Shown here: one piece after another, positions 42,637 through 53,735 of the stretch | Layout of the letters: each line of letters opens with the position of its first letter | Position numbering within the stretch: the stretch's first letter is position 1 | Assembly: GCA_021234155.1 (NCBI GenBank) | Contig: JAJEKV010000003.1 | Location: 33,339,166-33,403,165, forward strand | Reading direction: 5' to 3' | Length of the DNA stretch: 64,000 bases | DNA from: Isoetes taiwanensis | Lineage: Eukaryota > Streptophyta > Lycopodiopsida > Isoetales > Isoetaceae | Position numbers and translations under genes: made by a program | Notes under the pieces: model-generated | What the model saw: only the letters and a program-made list of their open reading frames with translations | The model's database searches: none | What the model was told of the DNA's origin: nothing

Positions 42637-43474
42637 TTGCAAAATGCGCCAAGTTGTTATCACAACCCAAATTAAGACACATAACATACTACTACTACTA
42701 ATGTTTTCTTTGATCATCAAGCACATACTAGGTGGAAATAATATTCTTTTGGCATGAAATCCCTACACATTATTAATAATTGAATCAAATGATTTTTATC
42801 ATCCACGAAGACCAATTAGCCTATAGGACCCAAATAAAGGAGCGCAGTAGACTTATTATTGTTTCCAAATTAAAAAATCCCCGCTATATAATGGCCCAAA
42901 GGAAAGTAAGTCTGGCTTTGGTTATGGATGATCCAATTGTTCCTGATCCTGATGACCCTATTGTTCCTTACATGCATTGGGTTGAGATTAATACCCCTCC
43001 TAGACTTCAAGGATTTTCAGATGTGGATCGTATGCAAAAACTCAAGAAGGCTACACTGACTTCATATTTCTACATTATCTTCAAACAGGTCTTCGAATTG
43101 TCACGCAATCCATTCTTTATTCTGAGTTGTATTTGGCTACTGCAGAGAATAAATTGCTTCCTCTGATTCTCATTTGTGGCCATTTTGGATTAATAAACTT
43201 CCTATGGCAATTGCTAGCTATGATTGGCAAAACATATTGTCTGGTCATGGGTGCAATTTGGGTTCTACTTAGACACAAAAGGTGACCCTGATTGGGTCGA
43301 ATTTTGTAAATAGCTTTATGCAGGATTGGCTTAATTTTGCTGTTGATTATGGTCAGCAACGTGTGCACAAATAGGGATCCTTTTCTGAATGTTACACTTA
43401 TTTATGAATTCAATGCAGTATTGGATGCAATAAATCTGTTATGTACCTTTATGGTTTTGGGAATAATTCGATCA
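42637..43474. other. Downstream flank with a short LINE A 3'-end fragment
   Basis: At 42785-42885, TTTTTATCATCCACGAAGAC ... AAATCCCCGC matches the 3' UTR of LINE A in minus orientation but lacks part of the hairpin. The plus-strand frame 42889-43166 (DDPIVPYMHWVEINTPPRLQ) is codon-like and unidentified. It may be an exon of the gene at 43544. Confidence 0.5.
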
Positions 43475-43562
43475 ATTTCTTATTTTCCATGCTATACAGG
43501 CTCTTCCATTTAAATCCTATTTCTTATTTTCCATGCTATACAGGCTCTTCCATTTAAATCCT
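43475..43562. repeat. 44-bp tandem duplication containing a splice acceptor
   Basis: ATTTCTTATTTTCCATGCTA ... TTTAAATCCT occurs at 43475-43518 and 43519-43562. Each copy contains the acceptor CTATACAG followed by GCTCTTCC, so the next exon has two possible 3' splice sites 44 bases apart. Confidence 0.93.
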
Positions 43563-44018
43563 CTTGGATTTTCTCCAGGATCGCACAGGCATATCTAGAG
43601 GCTGAGCAGGAGCATAATCTACTTCAAGCAGAAACTGTTTCTTTTGCCAAGCCAAGTATCTACTTTGATTTGGAGATGTTTCCAAATCGTATCTTTGTTT
43701 TTGAGGTTGTGGATTACTTGCATGATGCTTTGGTCACTCTTGATTCCTTCCTTGAATCATATCCTTCTGTAGCCACTATTTTGTGTCCACAGAATCCAGG
43801 TAACCTATTTCATTTTAATTTTCTGTGCTACAAGCTCTATTCTAATAGCAACTGCCTATCGTGTCAGTAACTTTGAAGGAAACTTTCTCTCATCTCTTTC
43901 AGATATTTACAATTCATGCCATGGTTTCAAAAAGGATTTGTTGCACTATATGAATCAGAGGGGAATTGTGGGATGGATAGCCATACATCTGCGGACCTTG
44001 CAGTTTCCATTATAAAAT
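43544..44018 (+). CDS. Two in-phase exons of an unrecognised gene
   Basis: Exon 43544-43799 follows CTATACAG and reads IAQAYLEAEQEHNLLQAETV, then KPSIYFDLEMFPNRIFVFEV and LESYPSVATILCPQN. It ends in a GT donor (43800). Exon 43903-44018 follows a CTTTCAG acceptor, restores the codon (G+AT = Asp) and reads DIYNSCHGFKKDLLHYMNQR to a stop near 44016. Phase agreement and absence of stops argue for a real or recently real gene. No family is recognised. Earlier exons are unclear; 42.89-43.35 kb may contain some. Confidence 0.5.
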
Positions 44019-45757
44019 AAAAGGTTAGCATGATGCTAGTCAAACTAGCATTAGACATTCTCTCAATCAGTTACCTTGATTTAAGAATGAATCAAGGTGT
44101 CGATGTTATACCAAAAGAAAACAAGAAAAAGGGCAAATGTTTAATTGAAGCAGTAATCTCTCTTGCTGAGCCCCTGTTCAGGTGACCTATTTCATTGCAA
44201 TTTTTTTGTGCTACAAGCTCAATTTCAATATCAACTGTTCGCACCATATGTTGTAAAGTATTGATTATAAGGTAGGCATGATTCTAGTTATTAGTTATTT
44301 TTAACGTACCTCAGCATCAGCAACTGTACCTCTAAGTCTAATATTTATAGGTAGGTAACAATCTGCAGAACAGATTTTGTTGGATGGTATGTTAAGTGGA
44401 AACAACCAATATGAGCAAGGCTATAGCAAACCTAGTCTTTCACAAATTTCCAGCAGCCTTCCTGTCTTTTTCCACATTTTTTCAATCCAATTAGATGCAT
44501 CTTAATGTTATATGCACGTTTTGCTGTGTTTTAGAAAGCATATGAATTGTGGCACATATTTCTAGTAGTAGTAAAAGAGATTGATAATCAAGACATTACT
44601 CTGAATGATATTATAATTGTAAGTTCTGGCTTAATTTTTCCTTGATGTTTAGAAATTCATGTCCTTTATCTCCATAACATGGCAATGGCTTCTTTTTTTT
44701 TACAAATCCAACATAACAGAGGTTTTAATAGGAGTGGAGGTTTTATCAACATCTTACTTCTAATTTTTTAAGTAGCTGTGCTCTACGATCCCTATCTGTG
44801 CCTCAGTTAAGTTGGATCATTTGTTTCTCTAGCATTCTAATATTTGATTCCTCTGTGCAGGCAACAGATACATGTGATTTTGTTAGGTGAGTGTGCTGGC
44901 ATATGGGTAAGTTCTACATGCTACAATATTCTTTTAGGTGTAATTCAGACAAGTTCAAGTTGGAGAACAGAAGGTTTGCTTATTATTAATAAATGGTACT
45001 ATTACATTTGTGTATGAATCCATACACCATCCCCAAGGCCCTAAAGGCCCTTTTTTTTTTTTTTTATTAGTACAAATCATTACGTCCAACACCTTTGAAT
45101 TAAATTTCCCCCGAAACCTCCTTTGGTTTGGGTGCATACTCACATGGGTGGGGACGTAGGGAGTGAGACCCCGTTCTGTACTTTCTGAGATCAACACCAT
45201 TTAGTACATTATCTCAACCCTTGTAGTATTTTGCAAACCTCATTATATAGTATATTAAAACTTGTATAAGCATACCCCACAAATGAGGATCATTATGTAC
45301 AGTCTAGATCAAAGACTAACTTGGTACTATGCCCATACAATAGCTCTCGATGCCCGAAGTCACCTCCAACTATGTTCCAAATCCCCACCCGGACGCATTC
45401 TATTTACTAAATCTACTCCTGAGCCAGGCCCGACGGTGGACATCTTGAAGATATAACATCTTTCATTCTCGTCATCATGTAATTGATAAGGAAACACTGA
45501 ACCATGGAAGTACTGGTATCTGCTATGTTGTTTCAAATATAAAATTTGAGAGAACTCATCCCCTCCTTTCTTGTTCTGAGCCTTAGCTTTATGAATCCAC
45601 CTTCGTAATATGAAATTCCAAAATTAATAAAAAACAATTAAAGACATTGGATATAAATCGTGAAAGTTAATACAATACCTTCGTTGATTATTCAATGGTT
45701 CTAGTTTTCGAAGAAATTTATCTACACTCGCAGAATCCATTGTTTGAAAAGCCAAGA
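44019..45757. other. Intergenic or intronic AT-rich sequence
   Basis: CTATTTCATT...TGTGCTACAAGCTC occurs near 43805 and again near 44187, so a piece of the upstream intron is duplicated. A T-run lies at 45051-45066. I see no supported exon. Confidence 0.3.
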
Positions 45758-46590
45758 TTAAATTATATTACCATTCACAAAATCCATTGCAAGATCGTGT
45801 CGTGTTTCTCGGACTCCTTTCATAGTTGATGGTGTATTTGCACCTCTAGTGTTCAAAAGTGCCTTGGCCATATACATACTTTCTCTTGACTCTGCAACTC
45901 TGATAGGATCATCATGACTTCCGATGTAGAAGGCCAACCTCGTAAAACTTATATTGCCTGGAAAGCAGTAATATATTTTGCATATGCACTGGCTTATGCA
46001 TTCTGGTTGTTCCCTACAAAATGGTAAACCATTGAACATACAATTAAGTGAACCATTGACCATAGATAGTTCTCCTATAAATGATGTGTTCGTCAAGTTC
46101 CTCTCCATTGCAACTCATTTGGTTTCCCAGTTCCAAATAAACATTTACACCTCATATTCTTGCATTGTAAGTGGCCACAACAATGGGCCAATTTCACACA
46201 GCCTGGAAAACTGGGAAAAACTGTATGAGAAGGGTCTGACCAAACATGAGGACCCATGTTCTGTTCCATTCCTGACATGGGCTTCGAACATTTTTTTTTC
46301 ACTTGGGAGCTCATAATCTACAGTACCATTATAAAACTCTGGCAAATGGTTCACCCTTACAGATCTTCCGACCTCTAGTGCCCAAGTGCCCAACTCTTCA
46401 GCTTACTATTGCTACCATTTGTGATCAAGTAATCGAACATTGACCTCTCACTTATATTGGAGTCTATAGATTTAGGAGAGTCTACACATATGGGGCATGC
46501 TGGAGAACTGATAATTTCAGGCATACTAGTCACAATAACACGTGAGTCAAATTCTCTATCAATCACATAAACTCCATCAACATTCATCTT
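45758..46590 (-). pseudogene. Unrecognised minus-strand gene remnant
   Basis: Consecutive minus-strand frames share codon-like sequence: 46375-46587 (MNVDGVYVIDREFDSRVIVT), 46145-46393 (LEVGRSVRVNHLPEFYNGTV) and 45758-46108 (RETRHDLAMDFVNGNI). Asn-x-Ser/Thr sites and clustered Cys suggest a secreted or lumenal protein. Stops separate the parts (for example after QEYEV), so either introns or decay are involved. Function unknown. Confidence 0.4.
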
Positions 46591-46962
46591 AACAACGTCA
46601 AGCTCCGATCTGGTCTTAGAACATATTTATTACCAAATGTTCTTTGCTAACCTGCTCAAGCTCCATGCTTCAAGGCAACTCAAGCTCCATGCTTCATGGC
46701 AACTGCTCACTGCATTTGCAAATGCCATTTAAGGCAAAACTTTGTTTCAGTTATGCAGTCATGTAAAAGGGCCAGAGAACCATTAGAAATCCGTAGCCTC
46801 TTGTACATTTTTCTAGAAAAAATTTCCATGCGAACAAAAGCGTAACCTGTGCACATGTAAAATTGTATCTTTTCTGAATCAAAGTCATTTGGCATCAGAT
46901 ATCTATCCCATCATATATCTATCCGAATAACAAATAAAAAATAGGCACTTGCCCATACTCAT
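46591..46962. other. No supported gene
   Basis: CAAGCTCCATGCTTCA occurs twice at 46658-46695, a small tandem duplication. Nothing else stands out. Confidence 0.3.
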
Positions 46963-47275
46963 ATGACTGACGCATATTTTGACATATATTCTCTGACGAA
47001 AAATCGTCAGATTTGCGTCAGAATTTTCGTCAAATTGTCTGACGCAAAATCGTCAAAATTTTTGTCAGACTTATCTTCAAAATTCTCGTCATATTTTTCG
47101 TCAGACTTAAACGTCGTCACATTTTTCGTCAGAAATGTTCGTCATAATATGCGTCAGAATTGCGTCAAGTTTTTTGTCAAAGTTTACGTCAAGTTTTTCG
47201 TCAGGTTTGTTTGGCACATCCGCAAAAAGTTTACGTCAAGTTTTTTCTCAGGTTTATTTAGCACATCCGTCATAT
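46963..47275. repeat. Degenerate CGTCA/TGACG array
   Basis: About twenty CGTCA, GTCAGA or TGACG words occur at intervals near 10-13 bases, several as inverted pairs (TGACGAAAAATCGTCA at 46992-47007). Dense arrays of a short motif in both orientations resemble the subterminal repeats of CACTA-type DNA transposons, which bind transposase. No CACTA end or transposase was found. A plus-strand frame across it is compositional. Confidence 0.6.
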
Positions 47276-47644
47276 GCTTCATTGTTGTTTTAACACATTT
47301 TCATCAAGCATTCTCGTGATTGTCATCACTTCATCATTATAAAAGGCTATTTGGATTCTGTTTGGACTATAATGATGCTTAAAAAGATAAGAGTGTATAT
47401 AGAAGAAAAATTTCTGTATTTAAATCCAATCATAGTTACAAATTGACAACCTTTACAATGCCAATAAAGGTCATGAGACAATGGGCTCCAGCAAACTACG
47501 TCAGCATCAAAAGGAAGAAATCCGAAGTCTTTAAAGAACGTTTCAACTGCAATCTTCAAATAATAGCTTTTTTAAATTCCTCCTTTGGTGTCCTAAACAG
47601 CCGAGTAATCATCTCAGCATTAGAATAAAAAACTAGACAAGAAT
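47276..47644. other. Spacer
   Basis: No gene or repeat is supported. Confidence 0.3.
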
Positions 47645-47735
47645 AACAAGGTGCTGCGCACGGAGGGTTGCCCTCTGTGACCTGAGGATGAAGTGGCTTA
47701 AATCATACTTCAAAGTCATGTTCTCACAATCAATC
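47645..47735 (-). repeat. Second copy of the double-hairpin terminus
   Basis: On the minus strand this reads ...GAGGG-CAA-CCCTC then CC, GTGC-GCA-GCAC and CTTGTT, the same order and end as 25563-25594. Similarity extends about 60 bases inward (TTGATTGTGAGAACATGA) and stops at CTTGTT. Confidence 0.55.
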
Positions 47736-48948
47736 AAAATTGCGGCTTCAAAACAATACAATATTTGATACTTCATTCTTGTTTTTAACAAAAATTTCAC
47801 CCTTGATCCCTAAAATATTATTCTAGTTTTGGAAAGGGCCAGAGTCCTATCACGTTATCCCATACGTCAACATTGCTTTGAGCACATATAATATTTTATT
47901 CAACTCAATGTCTCAACCTCAACCAACCATTTAAGGTGATTAAACGAGAAATGACAAGCAAAGCCTTTTGACTTAAATATGCACATTGAAGTTAACATCA
48001 TTTGGGTTCAAATCCATTGTTTGAGATGTTCCTATTAATCCTTTCAATTCCAAACATTGATTTTGTATTAAATAGACACGTGAATGTATTGTTGCCATCA
48101 CGACAATGATATGGATTTAAGTTTGTGGTGTTAAGAAAATAATTTGATGAAACTGTCCTTGTCTCAATCATTATATTGTATAGACCACATGACATCAATT
48201 TGTAGCGTATATGCCTGCAACAACTACCTACCTGTTAGCCAATAAAACCATTTCTGCCATTAAAAATTGCAATACTCATAATTGTATGATAGATGGAAAA
48301 TCACAATTCTCAATTGTCAATTATCCTTTTCTGTAAAGTAGGCAACCCCTGAATTCAGTTTTAATTCAAAAATTTGGAACACGGCCACTAGCTATAAATT
48401 CAAGTGTTTCGAGTGTGCTGCATTAAGGTCATGTCAAACATAATATATGAGGCAATACTGTTTCTTTAGATAATAATCCTCTACCGTTTTGCATTATATA
48501 ACAGAACAATAGCCATATCACTACTATAGAACACAAGTAAGTTTTATTACCATGCATAAGGGTTTGTTGATGTTGACACTAGAAATACAATGGACCATTG
48601 CAGGAGCAATTAGGATAGTATTTATAAGCCTATATGAAGCAAAACCTCAACTTGGTCTAAACACCATTACAAGGAACTTATAGACACAAACACAAAACAC
48701 AACTATAAACACAAAAGGCACACCCTCTTTAGATTTCATCTAGACATTGTTCAAAGCATAATCCTACTCTATGTATCCATACGATTGTAGAGAACTGCAA
48801 CATAGAAATTTTACTCTAATTGGAGCAACCAAAACATTATTTGAACAATGCACTACCGCATTGATCTTTGGAACTTAAACACATTGTCATACAAAAACAT
48901 TGAAAAAATAGAAACGTGCATTAAATAGTACTCAGTTGATATTGTTGG
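47736..48948. other. AT-rich sequence without supported genes
   Basis: If the terminus at 47645 is real, this would be the body of that element on the minus strand. I see no helicase or replication-initiator coding sequence. Short frames here are not convincing. Confidence 0.3.
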
Positions 48949-49040
48949 TAGTGATGGCTACATTATTAGGAATATTAAGCATGGGTGCTTTGGCTAGTGA
49001 TGACTACATTATTAGGAATATTAAGCATGGGTGCTTTGGC
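48949..49040. repeat. 46-bp tandem duplication
   Basis: TAGTGATGGCTACATTATTA ... GCTTTGGC at 48949-48994 is repeated at 48995-49040 with one substitution. Confidence 0.95.
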
Positions 49041-49548
49041 TTCTGGTCGCCTGACGTGGCAGATGCAGACTATGAGATAATCTATGCTAATTGGATGGAT
49101 CATAAGCAATGCCGCATGGTGCAATTGTAAACTTTGGGCTATTGAATTATAATAGGAAGGCCTTTAAGCTTTATGTGTGAATTATATGTGATGGTGTGTT
49201 TTTGCTTTTATATTGTAGATGTGCTTGTTTATTGTAGCTTTAATGAATAGCTAAGAAAAAATTTAACCTTCAAAAGAATGGCATCTTGACAAAATTGCCA
49301 TTCAACATGAATGGCAACTCTAAAAAGTTGCCCTTCAAAAAAAATGGAGATACCACCATTCAATTTTAAGGCTTGGTCGACTCCTACCTGCTGTTGACTG
49401 CCCACACGCAAAAATGATGGCTCTCTGGCAGTATGAGTCTGACACATGCAGAACTGTCTCTTTCCGACATTCTGGGCCGTTCTCGGCCCAGAGGCCTTAT
49501 GAACTTATCTTTTCCTTACCTGCCGCTTCATAGCCGGTTCAGGATAGA
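49041..49548. other. Spacer
   Basis: Contains short G/C-poor repeats AAAATTGCCATTCAACATGA-like around 49270-49350. No gene is supported. Confidence 0.3.
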
Positions 49549-49988
49549 CTTACCCTGGTTTGGGTTGATCCTGCCCTCCGGGATCCCCAAATGGGATCCC
49601 CTCCTCCGGAATCCCCATGTGGGATCCCCTCCTCCGGATCCCCACGGTTAAGCTGGCGCAATTAACGCCCTTTACTGGCCCGGTTTTGCTATTTTTTTTG
49701 CGGATTGAGAGCGAGGCGGTGCAGCGGCGCTTCGCCCTGCTTCCTCCTCCGCATCTACCTGATCCCCTTGCCCTCCCGATTCCGACCAGCTACTGAACCG
49801 ATCCCATGCGATTCTTGCGGATCGAGGGAGAAAATCCCACAACAAATTTGCCCCAAAAATCCCTATAAGGGCCAAGATTTTTGCGCAGTAACTGCGCAAT
49901 AACCGGGGATCCCATCCTCCGGGATCACACCACTTGGAGATCCCGTCCTCTAGTATCACCCCTCCGGGATCCCCGAAACCAGGGTAAG
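49549..49988. mobile_element. 440-bp inverted-repeat element with GGATCCC repeats, MITE candidate
   Basis: Perfect 13-bp ends, CTTACCCTGGTTT (49549-49561) and AAACCAGGGTAAG (49976-49988), extend imperfectly into GGATCC. Inside both ends, clusters of GGGATCCC/CTCCGGGATC words form subterminal repeats (49565-49650 and 49905-49975). The element is much more GC-rich than its surroundings and lacks a coding region. No clear target duplication was found, so its superfamily is open. Confidence 0.6.
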
Positions 49989-50499
49989 GATATCCCGCGC
50001 CTCCATAGCCATGGCGACGCTCCCATTATCCAGAACCGAGGTTGCAGCTATGGCGCTATCTCCGGTCCCCATTCCTTTGCATGCAGACTGAATGCCTTTC
50101 TTTCCATGTCTATTTGCATGCGTTTCAACTTTGCATGTCTGTTTGCATGCCTCAGTATAAAAGCATAGACCTTAGATTCGGCCTGGATTTCCAAAAGAGA
50201 TAATGCTCAAGGCTGGCGGCGATGGAGTTGACTCTTGAAAGCTAGGTAGGGGCATTTTATGTTGATCATATCATGAGCGGGTCTACGAAAAACTCTTTCT
50301 ATTAAACAGTAATCGGAGGCTCTATAATCGCTCGTTTATCGGCGGGGATCGATGCACAAGAATCACCAGGCTACGGATTGAAGCCATGGTTGAGCCAATC
50401 ACCCCAGCTAAGCACAAACTCATTCGATTTTTCCTTTCAGACATGTCTGGTTACACGAAACTAATCCGGCATTCTTCTTCTTGTCCATGCAGTTGAGGC
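49989..50499. other. Spacer
   Basis: GCATGCAGACTG/TTTGCATGC words recur at 50080-50150. No gene is supported. Confidence 0.3.
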
Positions 50500-52054
50500 T
50501 TCATTTCCGGTCAGGGGCTTCATAAATGGCAGTGAACTGGTCTCCAGGTCGAGATTCGTTGATTGCTTGAAAACCATTTTGTGTATGTAGACCTTGGGTT
50601 TGGCAAATACTACATATAGGCTGATAGCCTACTGGTTTTATAGGGTTTGGACAGTGAGTTGCAATATGCCCTAGTTCTCCACACCTATAGCATTTGAGCA
50701 GGTCCTCTTTTAAGTACTTGGGGCCTAAGATATCTACTAACAGGTTGTGGTACTGCAGTGTAGACAGCAGCATCATACATAGGTTGTGCTTGATACCCTG
50801 AATATTGAGTAGGGGTAACGACTTGAGTTTGGGGTCTTGTAAACCCAATTCCCATTCCTGGACATAAATGAAAACATTCCTCTATCCTATGGTTGGTTTT
50901 CCCACAGTTCTGACAAGGAGGAGGTCTAAAACCAGTAGGTTTAAAATCAGCAGGCCATAACCTTTGCATTTAATGCACCACATGTTTGACCTTTCCTTAG
51001 AAATTTGAGGCTTAGATTCTAGTCCCTTCACCCAATTTAACTGCAATTCCGTCATTTGCTTGGTCAGCATCTGTCATTGGCATAGCTGGCTGAGGCATAA
51101 TAGAGGCTCCTGCTTGTGTTTTGTTGTAGTCCAAAGTACCCATAGCAGAAGGAATCATATTAAACGGCATATTGATGAGCGGATTTACCTCTGTTATAGA
51201 TGGAAAGATTAGTGGAGCTGATGCAATAACTGGTGTCACTCCTCCCAACACGGATGGTAGAGCCATTCCTTGATGATAATAACGTGCCATTCCAATTTTC
51301 GCTTGCTCCCAACTTGATACTATCATAATGGCTTGTTCACTTGTAAAAAAACCAATGTCAGGAGGCAGTCCGTTAGTAAAATACCTTACTTGATCCTCTG
51401 CAGAAGGCGTGGGATCTTTCTTGGCCACCAATCTCCTAAATCGAATGACATAACTTTCCAAACTTTCTCCAGGTAAGAGTTTGATATAATTTAATTCATC
51501 ACTTACCCTTTGCGCAAAACCTACGGGCCTTAATGCATTTAAAAACCCCTTAACTCATCCCAACTTATGAATGGCATAACATCCTTAGCGGCTCTATACC
51601 ACTCCACAGCACCATCTTGTAAAGTTGTTGGAAATAGCCGTAAACGCTCAGCGTTGCCATCCTCCTGGTTCGCCTCACTTATGGTAAAAAATGCTTGCAC
51701 ATGTGAATCAACGTCTATACCTCCTAAGGCAAAAAATTTTGGGTATCTCATTTGCGTTGGCACTGCCATGCTGGTATTTATTGGTCCTGATATAGTGGGT
51801 AGAAAAATAGAACATAACGTACTAGGCTCTAAGTCAATATTAAACTCTACCTCTGGTTGCTTGCTCTCAGGACTTGGTGTACTTGCAACTGGGTGTAATC
51901 TCACATTTGTGTGCTGCTCAACTATTAATGGAGGATGCTCTAAAGATCTCCATAATTTTTCCTTCAATGCACTTCTTTCTTTTGCTCTCAAATCTCGCTC
52001 CTCTTGTTGAAGTCTCTTAATCTCTTCACTTTTCTCTCTTGTTAAAAAATTCAT
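50500..52054 (-). pseudogene. Ty3/gypsy-type gag remnant
   Basis: From 52054 the minus strand gives a charged N-terminus (MNFLTREKSEEIKRLQQEER), then MRYPKFFALGGIDVDSHVQA and GAVEWYRAAKDVMPFISWDE, the Retrotrans_gag core. Shifted frames give PGESLESYVIRFRRLVAKKD and two zinc knuckles, CQNCGKTNHRIEEC and CYRCGELGHIATHC (both C-x2-C-x4-H-x4-C). At least three frameshifts are present. No protease, RT or integrase follows and I found no LTRs, so this is either a truncated element or a gag-only non-autonomous one. Confidence 0.85.
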
Positions 52055-53435
52055 TCACCAGCAAGTAACCTATAAGCGTGCCCAATGTTCTCGCAATGCC
52101 CCCAAAAAATTTGTCGACTAGGGCACGGAACCCAAGCCAACAACACAAGTCTAATGGGCAAAGCTAAAGGTCAAAGATGGTGATCAAAGATGGTGATCAA
52201 ATGGTCACGTACTCTGCAAGTGCACAACTGAAATACTCCTCTTTAGTCAATATATAATGACAGTAACGGATCCAAGGAATACTTGTACCCTGGAGTACTT
52301 TAGAAACTCAACTCAGAATTTTTTCTAGGCACAAGCAACTTACACATTTTTATTGCACAGCTTTTAAACAAAATAGAAACATTACCTATAGATATCAGAT
52401 TTTTAATGCTCATGATAGTTCAAACTTGATGCCCATAATGGAAAAAGCAAAACATTGATGATCAATATTCAGGAGAATTAATTAACACAAATTCAGCCAA
52501 CTCTAACATTATTTTTTCAAGAGATTAAGCTTCATCTTTCTCAGCCTATCAACAATGCTTTTTTAATCCATTTACATCCATTTTGAAATTGTGAAAGCTC
52601 TTTTAAATCAACAATGCTACCAGGTCTATAGAATAATCTAGTACAATAATTCTGCCTAGTTTCCCACACAATTATCCATCTACTACATTCCTTGCAAACT
52701 GCAAAAAAAAATTACAGACCTATTCCTTCTTCTCTATTCTCAATTTCTGATCCATTCTGACCTCTCAGGCTGGGCAGCTTCATGCTCCTCCAAAACGACC
52801 TGGGTCCTCCCTTTTTTTTCACCAAATCTCCCTCTTCAAAAAACCTCCCTCGCTTCCCCTTCTTCCTCTGCAGAAATCGGCTACTCTCCTTCCATTTTCG
52901 GCTGCTCCTCTTCCATTCCGGCTGCTCCTCTTCCATTTCGGCTCACCTTCTCTTCCAAAAACGTGGGAAATGACCTAATCCAGACCTTGGACTTCGAAAA
53001 AATTGACCCTTTGGATTTCCCATGGTCTCATTATTCATTTCGGCTCCTTTTCCATGTTGCATTATCTCAAAAATATCTAGAGCATAAATGAAACACCTAT
53101 GCTGGTAATATCCCATAGCCATTATATTCCCTGACACCACCTTCTGAGTTGGTAACCTTTGGAAGACTTTGCATGCCTCTTCTTGTGGGTTTTCAACCAT
53201 GCCACATGCTTTTAAGGTGCTAAAAATTAGTCACGCTAGCATTTGACCTTAGGCACCACAACCAAGCTGGAACACCGGTCAAAATATCAAAGACTTACCA
53301 TAAAATAAAGTTCTGCTCCATTTGAATGCATAGGAACGTCACAACATCATCTTTTTATAATGACTTTGTTAACAAGTTTGTTTGCGCAATGGTTTGACCG
53401 CACAAGAGTATGTCTTTACAACATTGCATTAGCCG
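52055..53435. other. Flank of the gag remnant, no supported gene
   Basis: CAAAGATGGTGAT is tandemly repeated at 52172-52198. A C/T-rich stretch (52770-52940) contains a tandem 19-bp repeat of CGGCTGCTCCTCTTCCATT. Nothing coding is convincing. Confidence 0.35.
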
Positions 53436-53735
53436 AATTCTTATACCGGAATACATTTTTGTTATTCTCGGATAGCAAAAGTGTATTCTAGAATATATTT
53501 TTGCTTTATTTAGTAGGCAATAGTGAATTCTGGAATACACTTTTGCTTTCTCTAGCAGGCAACAGTGTATTCCGGAATACACTTTTGCTTTTGCAAAAGG
53601 CAAATATGTATCCTGGAATATACTTTCGCTTTTGTGAAAGGTAAATATGTATTTCAGAATACATTTTGCTTTCATAAAAATGCCAGAATACACTTTGCCT
53701 TTTGATAAAAGCAAAAAATATATTCCAAAATAGTA
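53436..53735. repeat. 41-42-bp minisatellite with a palindromic core, eight copies
   Basis: Palindromic centres (best form GTGTATTCCGGAATACAC at 53565-53582) recur near 53447, 53489, 53531, 53573, 53614, 53655, 53685 and 53726. Spacing is 41-42 bp apart from one shortened unit. Each is followed by TTTTGCTTT and preceded by GGCAA-type sequence, so GCAAAA...TTTTGC enlarges the dyad. A 42-base period gives a repeated 14-residue minus-strand frame that I treat as incidental. Confidence 0.9.

Noticed and set aside
46963-47319. 118-codon plus-strand frame rich in Phe, Val and Ser
   Set aside because: It arises from the TTTTCGTCA-type array and lacks any domain or codon signal.
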